Shown: positions 1 through 5,298 of the stretch, in pieces
Numbering within the stretch: position 1 is the stretch's first letter
Layout: the number at the start of each line of letters is the position of its first letter
Assembly (NCBI GenBank): GCA_021787775.1
Contig: JAJYLK010000097.1
Span: 1-5,298, forward strand
DNA length: 5,298 nt
Reading direction: 5' to 3'
From: Actinomycetes bacterium
Lineage (GTDB): Bacteria > Actinomycetota > Thermoleophilia > BMS3ABIN01
The notes under the pieces: generated by a model
Database searches by the model: none
Told to the model about the DNA's origin: nothing
Seen by the model: the letters and a program-made list of their open reading frames with translations, nothing else
Position numbers and translations under genes: made by a program

Positions 1-186
<186 letters not shown>

Positions 187-208
<22 letters not shown>

Positions 209-291
209 GGAGGCAGTATGCGAGGTGGAAAACAGCGCTTTAGGCAGGGCCGTGCTCCATCAACCTCGACCTCCGGTTTTGGGAATGGCAT
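187..291 (-). promoter_or_regulatory. Possible gyrB leader attenuator with small leader ORFs and alternative stems
   Basis: Two small ORFs precede the hairpin at 190-208. One (240-260) reads MEHGPA then TAA and has a consensus ribosome site (GGAGG, 270-274, 9 nt before its ATG). The other (187-291) reads 34 codons from an ATG without an obvious ribosome site. It contains nine prolines and stops at the TGA between the terminator stem and the T-run. CCGGAGG (270-276), which includes the ribosome site of the short ORF, can pair with CCTCCGG (207-213). That stem takes two bases of the terminator's 5' arm, so the two folds compete. What is seen is the sequence complementarity; that it regulates gyrB is inference. 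GC-rich DNA gives such matches by chance fairly often. Confidence 0.25.
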
Positions 292-310
292 CGGGGAAAT
301 TGCTATCTGC

Positions 311-340
311 ATTATATCATATCCCGGAAATCCATCCCAA
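311..340 (-). promoter_or_regulatory. Sigma70-like promoter for gyrB
   Basis: On the minus strand a perfect -10 hexamer TATAAT (311-316) lies 18 bp downstream of TTGGGA (335-340, four of six matches to TTGACA). It is in the spacer directly after the DUF721 stop codon. The predicted start of transcription is near 304, giving a leader of about 157 nt before the gyrB TTG. The fully consensus -10 in otherwise GC-rich DNA makes this the most convincing promoter of the window. It implies that gyrB can be expressed apart from the dnaA-dnaN-recF operon. Confidence 0.6.
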
Positions 341-364
341 CCCGGCGAAGACAAAACTTTCCCG

Positions 365-676
365 CTATTTGCGTGATTTCCTGCCGCCCTGGGCCTGATG
401 GACGAACCGGATTTCCCGGATCGCCGCCGGCGGCCCAAGTGCGTTGAGGCGCGCCGTCAGGTCCGCGGCCGCCAGCCGCAACTCACACGCCCAGCCGCCG
501 GAGTCGCAGCTGATGGTCGCGACGCCGTCGCGCAACGACTGGATGGCGGTGTGAGAGGCGATGTCCTCGCCCGCCGCCCGCTCCCAGAGCGTCTGCAGGC
601 CCAGCCCGGGGCTGGTCTTCCACAGCCGCTTCCTTTCCTTCTCGATAATGGCTCCCAGCCGCCGGAACTCAGACAC
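365..676 (-). CDS. dciA: DUF721 / DciA-like protein, probable replicative helicase loader partner
   Basis: This 103-aa protein matches the DUF721 pattern. It has LWERAAGEDIASHTA (residues 30-44, with Trp31, Gly36 and His42), then DGVATISCDSGGWACEL (50-66, with Gly51 and Trp62), then an Arg-Leu-Asn helix and IREIRFVHQ near the end. The tail is basic (GGRKSRK). DUF721 proteins include DciA, which helps load the DnaB helicase in bacteria lacking DnaC or DnaI. The actinobacterial member (M. tuberculosis Rv0004) lies between recF and gyrB, exactly as here. The start is GTG at 674-676, inside the recF 3' end: the genes overlap by 8 nt and an AGGGAG ribosome site sits 7 nt upstream, so translation is probably coupled to recF. 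The family assignment rests on motif pattern and position; the helicase-loading role is inferred from the family. Confidence 0.87.
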   Translation of the reverse strand: MSEFRRLGAIIEKERKRLWKTSPGLGLQTLWERAAGEDIASHTAIQSLRDGVATISCDSGGWACELRLAAADLTARLNALGPPAAIREIRFVHQAQGGRKSRK

Positions 677-1778
677 CGCTAGTCTCCCTGCCAGCCATGA
701 TGCCGCCGCGCCTCACTTCAAAGACCGCGGCCGCCACCAGCTCTTCCGCGGAAAAAAGGCCGCCGTCCGCGGCGGTGATTACCGTCTGGCCGCCGGCAAG
801 GCTTTCCATGAGCAGCCTGCGCCGGTCCGGGTCCAGCTCGCTCATGACGTCATCCAGGAGCAGGACTGGCGGTGGTGATCCCTCAGCGCACGCCATGCCC
901 CGGGCCGCAAGGAGCAGGGCCAGGACCGCGGCCCGCTGCTCACCCTGCGAACCGAACTGTCTGAGCGGCTCCCCGGCCCGCAGGAAACACACCTCGTCAC
1001 GGTGAGTGCCCGTACCGGTAGCGGCGCTCTGCATGTCGTTCTCCCGGGTGTCTGCAAGCACCGTCAGCAGCTGGCCCTCCGCATCGGGCCTGCCGGCCAA
1101 CCGGGTCAGCTGCGACTCGTATTCTATCGCAACCGCCGTCTCTTCACCGGTGATTCCCGACCAGGCCTCCTGGAAAAACGGCGCCAGCCGGCGGCAGTGT
1201 TCCCGCCGGGCAGCGTGGATTGCCAGCGCCATCGCCACCAGCTGCCTGTCCCAGGGCAGGATGTCCCCCGGGCTGACATAACCGGCGCGGGCGCGCTTCA
1301 GAAAGCTGTTGCGCTGGCTGAGCACCTTCTGATATTCAAGCGCCAGCCGGTGGTGGGCAGGCCGCAGGCGCGAGATCGATTCGTCCAGAAACCGTCTGCG
1401 GCTGGCGGGCGCACCTTTGATCAGCTGCAGGTCGTCGGGAGAAAAACAAAGTACCATCCCCGGATCGACCCAGCGCGGACCGCCACCGGCTTCGACGTTC
1501 ACCGGACCGCCGGAGGCAAGACTGACTGCACGCATGTGTGTGAAGCCATCGCTTTCGTGCTCCGCCTCGAGCCGCAGAAAGGTCGCTCCCTGGCGGGTCA
1601 TTTCCTGCTCGCGGCTGGTGCGGAAAGAGCGGCCGCAAAGGACATACTGCGCCGCCTCCAGAAGGTTGGTTTTGCCCGCGCCGTTGGGGCCGGTGATGAT
1701 GTTGAGGCCGGCGGCGAGATTTACCTCGGCGGATTCGTAATTCCTGAAATTCCTGAGTTTTATCCTGCTAAGCCACAC
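669..1778 (-). CDS. recF: DNA replication and repair protein RecF
   Basis: RecF is an SMC/ABC-type ATPase that, with RecO and RecR, helps load RecA at single-strand gaps and protects stalled forks. The 369-aa length is normal for the family. The start MWLSRIKLRNFRNYES is typical. Walker A is GPNGAGKT (residues 30-37), the ABC signature is FGSQGEQR (275-282), and Walker B with the D-loop is VLLLDDVMSELD (305-316). The GTHRDEV segment (257-263) before the signature is also characteristic. The start is GTG at 1776-1778. It is the first start codon after an in-frame TAA at 1788-1790, which strongly limits alternatives, although no good ribosome site precedes it. It lies 72 bp after dnaN and overlaps the DUF721 gene by 8 nt, so it is probably transcribed with dnaN. 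No missing motif or frameshift is visible. Confidence 0.97.
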   Translation of the reverse strand: MWLSRIKLRNFRNYESAEVNLAAGLNIITGPNGAGKTNLLEAAQYVLCGRSFRTSREQEMTRQGATFLRLEAEHESDGFTHMRAVSLASGGPVNVEAGGGPRWVDPGMVLCFSPDDLQLIKGAPASRRRFLDESISRLRPAHHRLALEYQKVLSQRNSFLKRARAGYVSPGDILPWDRQLVAMALAIHAARREHCRRLAPFFQEAWSGITGEETAVAIEYESQLTRLAGRPDAEGQLLTVLADTRENDMQSAATGTGTHRDEVCFLRAGEPLRQFGSQGEQRAAVLALLLAARGMACAEGSPPPVLLLDDVMSELDPDRRRLLMESLAGGQTVITAADGGLFSAEELVAAAVFEVRRGGIMAGRETSGV

Positions 1779-1835
1779 TGTTTCACTTTACCGGAAAAGA
1801 GGACCGCCGTCAGCCTCCCTCTTCAGATGCCTCTT

Positions 1836-1848
1836 CTGCCGGCGGCAG
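1836..1848. repeat. Small inverted repeat in the dnaN-recF spacer
   Basis: CTGCC and GGCAG flank a 3-nt centre, 2 bp after the dnaN stop codon (minus-strand sense). No T-run follows, so it is not a convincing terminator. It may stabilise the dnaN 3' end or be chance. The rest of the 72-bp spacer holds two close copies of GAAGAGG and no clear promoter. Confidence 0.3.
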
Positions 1849-1850
1849 CG

Positions 1851-2960
1851 TCAGCTGGTCAGCCGCACCGGCATCACCAGGTAGAGGAAGTCGTCACCCG
1901 AGTTCTTGACCAGCCCCGGCCGCAGCGGACTGATGATTCGCAGCCGCACTTCATCCTCCTCCACACTTTCGATGCCCTCGCGGAGGAACTGCGGATTGAA
2001 GCCGATCTCGGTTTCCTCTCCCTGGAACGGCACCGCCAGACTTTCCTTGGCTTCACCCACCTGCGGCGTCTGGGCCGACACCGTCAGCTGGCCGTCGGCA
2101 AACCTCATCCGCAGCGGCGCATTTTTTTGTGCCATCAGACCGACGCGGCTGACGACATCCAGCAGTTCTTCCTTCTCGATGGCGATCTCGTACTTGAATT
2201 CATCCGGCAGCAGCTGCTGGTAGTTGGGGAACTGCCCCTCGATCAGCCGCGACGCCAGCAGTGTGCCACCGGCTGAAAAAAGAATCTGCCCGTCAGACAG
2301 GCCGACAACGATCTTTTCCACCCCGGCTACGCCCCCCAGCCGCGCCAGCTCCTCCATGGAAGCACGCGGCACTATCACCTCTTTCTTATCGGGCAGCGTA
2401 CTTTTCACGCTGGTCTCGCGAACGCTCAGGCGGTAGCTGTCGGTAGCCACCATCTTGACGCTGTCCTTGCCGAATCGGATCAGGATCCCGGTCAGTACCG
2501 GCCGGGTTTCATCGCGTGAGGCGGCCCGGGCGACGGTATTGATCGTGGCGACTAACGGCGCCGCCGCCACTTCAAACACACCTTCGGACGGCATCTCGGA
2601 GAGGCGGGGGAAGTCAGCGGCCGGCAGGCAGTTGATCCTGAAGCTCGCCTGGCCCGACGTCACCTCAGCCACCTGCTCCTGTTCGTCGATGCTGACGCGC
2701 ACGTCGCCCACCGGCAGGCTGCGCACGACATCTGTCAGCAGTCGCCCAGGCACGACGACGGCTCCTTCGCCGTCGACCGCCGCCGTGAGCGACAGCCGCA
2801 GTGACAGTTCCATGTCGGTGCTGGCCAGCTCCACGCTGTCCGGGCCTTTCAGAGATAGACGTATCCCCGAGAGCACCGGCATCGTACTCTTGGTAGCCAC
2901 TGTTTTCAGCGCCGCCTGCAGTCTCTCGAGCAGAATATCTTTGGGACACGTCAGTTGCAT
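1851..2960 (-). CDS. dnaN: DNA polymerase III beta subunit (sliding clamp)
   Basis: DnaN forms the homodimeric ring that tethers the replicative polymerase to DNA and recruits repair proteins through a hydrophobic pocket in its third domain. The 369-aa length is typical. Recognisable landmarks are PVLSGI (residues 28-33), PAADFP (113-118, domain 1), PVLTGILI and ATDSYRLS (154-179, domain 2), EGQFPNYQQLLP (241-252, linker to domain 3), FNPQFL (321-326) and the C-terminal LVMPVRL (361-367), which forms part of the partner-binding pocket. All three clamp domains are present without a break. The start is ATG at 2958-2960, with a strong GGAGG ribosome site 8 nt upstream. It lies 266 bp after dnaA in the same direction and probably has its own promoter in that AT-rich spacer. 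Confidence 0.98.
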   Translation of the reverse strand: MQLTCPKDILLERLQAALKTVATKSTMPVLSGIRLSLKGPDSVELASTDMELSLRLSLTAAVDGEGAVVVPGRLLTDVVRSLPVGDVRVSIDEQEQVAEVTSGQASFRINCLPAADFPRLSEMPSEGVFEVAAAPLVATINTVARAASRDETRPVLTGILIRFGKDSVKMVATDSYRLSVRETSVKSTLPDKKEVIVPRASMEELARLGGVAGVEKIVVGLSDGQILFSAGGTLLASRLIEGQFPNYQQLLPDEFKYEIAIEKEELLDVVSRVGLMAQKNAPLRMRFADGQLTVSAQTPQVGEAKESLAVPFQGEETEIGFNPQFLREGIESVEEDEVRLRIISPLRPGLVKNSGDDFLYLVMPVRLTS

Positions 2961-2986
2961 GTTAGAGCCTCCCGGAAATGGTTTTT

Positions 2987-3026
2987 ATTATCTTAGAATC
3001 CTTTAAAGAAAAAACAATCGTGTCAA
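2987..3026 (-). promoter_or_regulatory. Probable dnaN promoter region
   Basis: On the minus strand TAAGAT (2990-2995) and the overlapping GATAAT (2987-2992) are candidate -10 elements about 20-30 nt before the dnaN ribosome site. TTGTTT (3012-3017) is a -35 candidate 16 bp from TAAGAT. A perfect TTGACA (3021-3026) also lies here, but its properly spaced -10 (AAGGAT, 2998-3003) matches only three of six. A promoter is likely in this AT-rich stretch; which pair is used is not resolved. Confidence 0.4.
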
Positions 3027-3038
3027 TATGTCTGTCAA
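3021..3038. repeat. Direct repeat of TGTCAA, 12-bp period
   Basis: TGTCAA occurs at 3021-3026 and 3033-3038, one helical turn apart, upstream of the probable dnaN promoter. On the minus strand both read TTGACA. They could be overlapping -35 elements or a small operator; only the repeat itself is seen. Confidence 0.3.
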
Positions 3039-3226
3039 AACTGGGGAATACCAGTAAAATGCCAGCAAACCAAATGAAAATCAGGTTCCGCCGCTGTGGA
3101 AATGTCTGCCGACAAATCCGGTAATGCCGGCGATAAAAAACAACCGCGCCACCATTCCGCCCGCAGCCTGTTCATTACTCGCACTTTGTCCACGGTCATT
3201 GCCATGTTTCCCACAGGGGTTATCAA

Positions 3227-4591
3227 CTAGCGTGAATTCTTAAGTTTGGTAGTGAGCTGCTGTACTTTGGTGTAAACATCGCGCTCTTCCTTGATGAGCT
3301 TGCCGATTTTGTTGGTCGCGTAAATCACCGTTGAGTGATCGCGGCCGCCAAATTTACGGCCGATCTGCGGCAGCGACGCATCGGTCAGCTCCCGGCAAAG
3401 ATACATCGCGATCTGCCGTGGATAGACGATCGACTGGCTGCGCTTGTCGCCCTTCAGGTCGCTCATCGAAAGGCCGAAGGCCCGGCAGACCTCGCCCTGG
3501 ATCATGTCGATGGTGATGCGGGCCTCGATCGTGGCCGGCAGCAGGTTCTTCAGCGCCTCCCTGGCCAGATCATGTGTGATCGGGGAGCGGGTCAGCGAAG
3601 CCAGGGCCACCACCCGGATGAGCGCCCCCTCGAGCTCGCGGATGTTGGTAGGCACGCCGGCGGCGATGAAACCGAGCACGTCGTCTGCCTCGTTTTTCGG
3701 GATGATGATCCCGTCGGCGTTTACCCTTTTCCTGAGGATGGCAATACGCGTCTCGATGTCCGGCGGCTGGATGTCGGTGATCAGTCCCGATTCAAAACGG
3801 CTGCGCAGGCGCTCCGCCAGGGTGGCGATCTCCTTGGGAGGGCGGTCGCTGGTGATGCACACCTGTTTACTGGCTTCATACAGCGTGTTGAATGTATGGA
3901 AAAATTCCTCCTGGATGCCTTCCTTGTCCTCGAGGAACTGGACGTCGTCGATGAGCAGGATGTCATTATCGCGGTACTTGCGCTTGAAACCGTCGATTCG
4001 CTGCCGCTTATCCATCAATGAATTGATGAAATCGTTGGTGAAGTTCTCCACCGTCATGTATTTGACAGACATCTCAGGGTTGTTAGTGGCCACATAGTGC
4101 CCGATCGCCTGCAGCAGGTGCGTCTTGCCGAGGCCGACGCCACCATAGATGAAGAGCGGATTGTAGGCGTTGGCGGGCGCTTCGGCCACGGCCAGAGCCG
4201 CATTATGCGCGAAGCGGTTGCTGGAACCCATGACAAAGCTGTCGAAATTGTACTTGGGATTCAGCTCGCGCAGCACGGGCGGATCCGCCTGTGCTGCCGG
4301 CAGGGACACAGCCGCCGGGTCCGGAGCGCCACCGGCTGGAGCCGGTACAACAACGACACGGACAGGCACCTCCTCTCCCACCACCTCCTGCAGCGAATCC
4401 TCGATCAGAGGCATGAACCGGCTTTCGATCCGGCTCTTGGTGAAATCGTTCGGCACCGAGAGGAGAAAAGTGTTTTCTTCCATGCCCGCGGCGCAGGCCT
4501 TGTCGAACCAGATCTCATAAGTGGAAGTGCTTAGCGTTTCGCGGATGGTTTCCTTGGCTTGCCGCCAGATAGTCCTGGCTTGCTCTTCCAT
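3227..4591 (-). CDS. dnaA: Chromosomal replication initiator protein DnaA
   Basis: DnaA is the AAA+ ATPase that binds DnaA boxes at oriC, oligomerises and melts the origin, and recruits the helicase. All four domains are visible in 454 aa. Domain I (about 1-80) includes STYEIWFD and VPNDFTKSRIE. A short Ala/Pro-rich linker follows (about 82-106), then the AAA+ core from NPKYNFDSFVMGSSNRFAHN. Walker A is GGVGLGKTH (150-158), Walker B LLIDDVQF (212-219), sensor 1 ITSDRPP (246-252), the arginine-finger segment RLRSRFESGL (261-270), and sensor 2 TNIRELEGAL (315-324). Domain IV ends with the DNA-binding signature GGRDHSTVIYATNKI (415-429). The start is ATG at 4589-4591, with an AGGAG site (4598-4602) 6 nt upstream. 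It diverges from the parA-type gene across the putative origin; DnaA boxes just upstream of its promoter suggest autoregulation (inferred). The linker domain II is short, unlike the long one of Streptomyces. Confidence 0.98.
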   Translation of the reverse strand: MEEQARTIWRQAKETIRETLSTSTYEIWFDKACAAGMEENTFLLSVPNDFTKSRIESRFMPLIEDSLQEVVGEEVPVRVVVVPAPAGGAPDPAAVSLPAAQADPPVLRELNPKYNFDSFVMGSSNRFAHNAALAVAEAPANAYNPLFIYGGVGLGKTHLLQAIGHYVATNNPEMSVKYMTVENFTNDFINSLMDKRQRIDGFKRKYRDNDILLIDDVQFLEDKEGIQEEFFHTFNTLYEASKQVCITSDRPPKEIATLAERLRSRFESGLITDIQPPDIETRIAILRKRVNADGIIIPKNEADDVLGFIAAGVPTNIRELEGALIRVVALASLTRSPITHDLAREALKNLLPATIEARITIDMIQGEVCRAFGLSMSDLKGDKRSQSIVYPRQIAMYLCRELTDASLPQIGRKFGGRDHSTVIYATNKIGKLIKEERDVYTKVQQLTTKLKNSR

Positions 4592-4613
4592 GGAAGGCTC
4601 CTGTTCATCGTGG

Positions 4614-4638
4614 CAGCCCCTGGCCTGCCAGGAAGCTG
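4614..4638 (-). promoter_or_regulatory. Hairpin in the dnaA 5' leader
   Basis: CCTGGC (4619-4624) and GCCAGG (4627-4632) form a near-palindrome. An outer CAGC (4614-4617) pairs with GCTG (4635-4638) across a small asymmetric internal loop. In the dnaA transcript this makes a stem-loop about 11 nt upstream of the AGGAG ribosome site. It could affect translation or mRNA stability; this is inference from structure only. No T-run follows, so it is not a terminator. Confidence 0.35.
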
Positions 4639-4720
4639 TTCTGGTTGCAAGAATCGCACCCGCGCAGCCATGGCAAGGTCAGAGCTAGAGCATAAAAAAA
4701 TGCGGGAGACGTGTGCGGAT

Positions 4721-4748
4721 TTTATAGTCGCAGGGGGGATAAATACAA
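4721..4748 (-). promoter_or_regulatory. Candidate dnaA promoter
   Basis: On the minus strand TATAAA (4721-4726, five of six to TATAAT) lies 16 bp downstream of TTGTAT (4743-4748, three of six to TTGACA). Transcription would start near 4714, leaving a leader of about 120 nt before the dnaA ATG. The upstream edge is 28 bp from the exact DnaA box at 4777-4785, so bound DnaA could influence this promoter. Confidence 0.45.
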
Positions 4749-4776
4749 GACGCAGGCAGAGAAGCGGGTGCAGTAG

Positions 4777-4799
4777 TTGTCCACAGGGGCTGTGGAAAA
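4777..4799. promoter_or_regulatory. Facing pair of DnaA boxes
   Basis: TTGTCCACA (4777-4785, plus strand) is an exact match to the DnaA box preferred in Streptomyces and related Actinobacteria. TTTTCCACA faces it on the minus strand (4791-4799). Their cores form an inverted repeat, CCACAG (4781-4786) and CTGTGG (4790-4795), with a GGG centre. An A-run follows at 4796-4801. Box identity is from the known consensus; occupancy is inferred. Confidence 0.7.
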
Positions 4800-4818
4800 A
4801 AATCAGGCAGGGTGCCCG

Positions 4819-4837
4819 AAAAAAGCGGAATTACCGC
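4819..4837 (-). terminator. Weak terminator-like hairpin upstream of dnaA
   Basis: On the minus strand GCGG (4834-4837) and CCGC (4825-4828) form a 4-bp stem with a 5-nt loop, followed directly by six T (4819-4824). It lies between the two box pairs and would stop leftward transcripts before they reach the dnaA promoter. The stem is short, so this may be chance. Confidence 0.2.
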
Positions 4838-4893
4838 AGGCCGCCACCACCGTGCTCCATACCTGGGAAGGCCCCGCAAAAGAAGGACATTCT

Positions 4894-4932
4894 CAGACTT
4901 TCCACAGGTGTTCAAAGCCTGTGGAAAGTCTG
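4894..4932. repeat. Perfect 15-bp inverted repeat carrying two DnaA-box-like sites
   Basis: CAGACTTTCCACAGG (4894-4908) and its exact reverse complement CCTGTGGAAAGTCTG (4918-4932) are separated by 9 bp. Each arm holds CTTTCCACA, a DnaA-box variant with two differences from TTATCCACA, and the two copies face each other (4898-4906 plus; 4920-4928 minus). The symmetry extends well beyond the boxes. It is the longest perfect inverted repeat I see in the window and lies about 160 bp before the parA start. Likely an origin element; it could instead be an operator or a cruciform-forming site. Confidence 0.75.
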
Positions 4933-4934
4933 CC

Positions 4935-4956
4935 GGTATCAGCACCTGCTGGTATC
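4935..4956. repeat. Small palindrome flanked by GGTATC direct repeats
   Basis: CAGCA (4940-4944) and TGCTG (4947-4951) form a palindrome with a CC centre. GGTATC flanks it at 4935-4940 and 4951-4956. It begins 2 bp after the 15-bp inverted repeat. It may extend that element or be an operator for the parA-type gene; no function is shown. Confidence 0.3.
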
Positions 4957-5090
4957 CAAAACTGGCGACGCTTTTACGGGGGAAAAAGGATTTACGCGCC
5001 CGGGATAGAAGAAATACGCCAAATATGCCCCGGCGGGAAGGTGCCGGTGGCGGAAGTCGCCCATACACCCCGGATCCAGCGGAGATAAAT

Positions 5091-5298
5091 TTGGCTACGG
5101 TTTTAGCTTTTGCCAACCAGAAGGGCGGGGTCGCCAAAACGACCTCGACCCTGAATACCGGCGTCGCCTTGCGGGAGCTGCGCCAGCGCGTTCTGGTCGT
5201 TGACATGGATCCCCAGGGCAACCTGTCGATGAGCCAGGGACTCGACCCCGACACGCTCACGCGCAGCATGTTCGATGTGCTGGTGCACCGCGACTCGA
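5091..5298 (+). CDS. parA: ParA/Soj/MinD-type ATPase, N-terminal fragment (cut by right window edge)
   Basis: The first 69 codons of a ParA-superfamily ATPase are present; the gene runs off the right edge. The translation opens MATVLAFANQ followed by KGGVAKTT (residues 11-18), the deviant Walker A motif with signature Lys11 and P-loop Lys16. The Walker A' segment is VLVVDMDPQGN (34-44). MSQGLDPDTL and MFDVLVH follow, as in Soj-like proteins. These proteins bind DNA non-specifically when ATP-loaded and position chromosomal origins or other cargo with ParB-type partners. The start is TTG at 5091-5093, with GGAG (5081-5084) 6 nt upstream; starting here gives the standard length before the Walker A motif. 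It is divergent from dnaA across the putative origin. It may be the chromosome-segregation ParA or an orphan Soj homologue; the next gene, unseen here, would decide. No clear promoter was found. Confidence 0.93.
   Translation, partial: MATVLAFANQKGGVAKTTSTLNTGVALRELRQRVLVVDMDPQGNLSMSQGLDPDTLTRSMFDVLVHRDS

Larger units (their letters stand above)
2961..3226. other. dnaA-dnaN spacer, AT-rich, with degenerate DnaA boxes (possible secondary origin element)
   Basis: The spacer is clearly more AT-rich than the genes around it, especially about 2980-3025. Four sites resemble the DnaA box: TTGTCCACG (3186-3194, one mismatch to the actinobacterial form TTGTCCACA), TTTCCCACA (3207-3215), TTATCAACT (3220-3228, running into the dnaA stop codon) and, in the opposite direction, ATTTCCACA (3095-3103 on the minus strand). 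In Streptomyces and Mycobacterium the origin lies in this spacer. Here the boxes are weaker than those upstream of dnaA, so this may be a secondary or relic element. No gene is supported here. Confidence 0.4.
4592..5090. other. Gene-free spacer between dnaA and parA: best candidate for oriC
   Basis: This 499-bp spacer has no supported gene. It holds the dnaA leader and promoter (about 4592-4748), four DnaA-box-like sites in two facing pairs (4777-4799 and 4898-4928), a weaker TTATCCCCC (4734-4742, minus strand), and short A/T tracts (4691-4700, 4720-4726, 4795-4802) that could be unwinding elements. Genes on both sides are transcribed away from it, matching forks leaving here. In 4933-5090 I see only a small palindrome and the parA ribosome site; no convincing parA promoter. 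The origin call follows from context and boxes. The number of good boxes is small compared with the many in the Streptomyces origin. Confidence 0.65.

Noticed and set aside
1779..1786. TGTTTCAC, half of the parS (ParB-binding) consensus, at the recF start
   Set aside because: Only one half-site matches; the second half (TTTACCGG) does not resemble GTGAAACA. A lone 8-bp match can be chance.
1002..2276. A 424-codon plus-strand open frame antisense to recF and dnaN
   Set aside because: It lies opposite two strongly conserved genes, crosses their spacer, and its Arg/Gln/His/Pro-rich translation shows no known motif. Long antisense frames are expected in GC-rich coding DNA.
3035..3226. A 63-codon minus-strand frame that continues dnaA in frame directly after its TAG stop
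   Set aside because: DnaA already ends normally after its DNA-binding domain. The extension has no ribosome site of its own and no recognisable motif, and it overlaps box-like sites. Stop readthrough is possible but unsupported.
3335..4021. A 228-codon plus-strand open frame opposite dnaA
   Set aside because: It is fully antisense to the conserved AAA+ and DNA-binding regions of dnaA, and its translation shows no recognisable motif.
4777..5088. A 103-codon plus-strand open frame in the origin spacer
   Set aside because: It begins with TTG inside the DnaA box, crosses both inverted repeats, and shows no ribosome site or recognisable motif.
4685..5269. A 194-codon minus-strand open frame across the origin spacer and the parA start
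   Set aside because: It is antisense to the conserved ParA N-terminus and covers the box-rich spacer. Its translation has no family resemblance.

Overview
The window is a chromosomal replication-origin neighbourhood. Its order is gyrB (N-terminal fragment) – DUF721/dciA-like gene – recF – dnaN – dnaA, all on the minus strand. A gene-free spacer of about 500 bp with DnaA-box-like sites follows, then the start of a soj/parA-type ATPase gene on the plus strand. The order dnaA-dnaN-recF-DUF721-gyrB is the one known from Actinobacteria (for example Mycobacterium tuberculosis Rv0001 to Rv0005). With the high GC content and the TTGTCCACA-type DnaA box, it points to an actinobacterial or related high-GC lineage, probably one distant from the well-studied genera. 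That placement is inference; I cannot name a genus.

Layout. 1-147: first 49 codons of gyrB, minus strand, running off the left edge. 148-364: gyrB leader with a good sigma70-like promoter (TATAAT), a GC-rich hairpin followed by a T-run, and small ORFs, which together resemble an attenuator. 365-676: DUF721/DciA-like protein, overlapping recF by 8 nt. 669-1778: recF. 1779-1850: short spacer with a small hairpin. 1851-2960: dnaN. 2961-3226: AT-rich dnaA-dnaN spacer with degenerate DnaA boxes and a probable dnaN promoter. 3227-4591: complete dnaA. 4592-5090: dnaA leader and promoter plus the best oriC candidate, with one exact TTGTCCACA box, a facing TTTTCCACA box, and a perfect 15-bp inverted repeat that carries two more facing boxes. 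5091-5298: N-terminal 69 codons of a ParA/Soj ATPase, plus strand, running off the right edge.

How it fits together. DnaA binds and melts the origin. The DUF721 protein is the likely helicase-loading partner. DnaN is the polymerase clamp, RecF acts in gap repair and fork protection, GyrB is the ATPase subunit of gyrase, and the ParA-type protein may act in origin segregation. Genes on both sides of 4592-5090 point away from it, as expected if forks leave from there. The usual rpmH-rnpA-yidC-jag-rsmG block between dnaA and parA is absent. Four of the six genes use GTG or TTG starts.

I found no CRISPR array, tRNA, rRNA, insertion sequence or foreign island. The genes are conserved housekeeping genes; the unusual signals are all in the three non-coding spacers.
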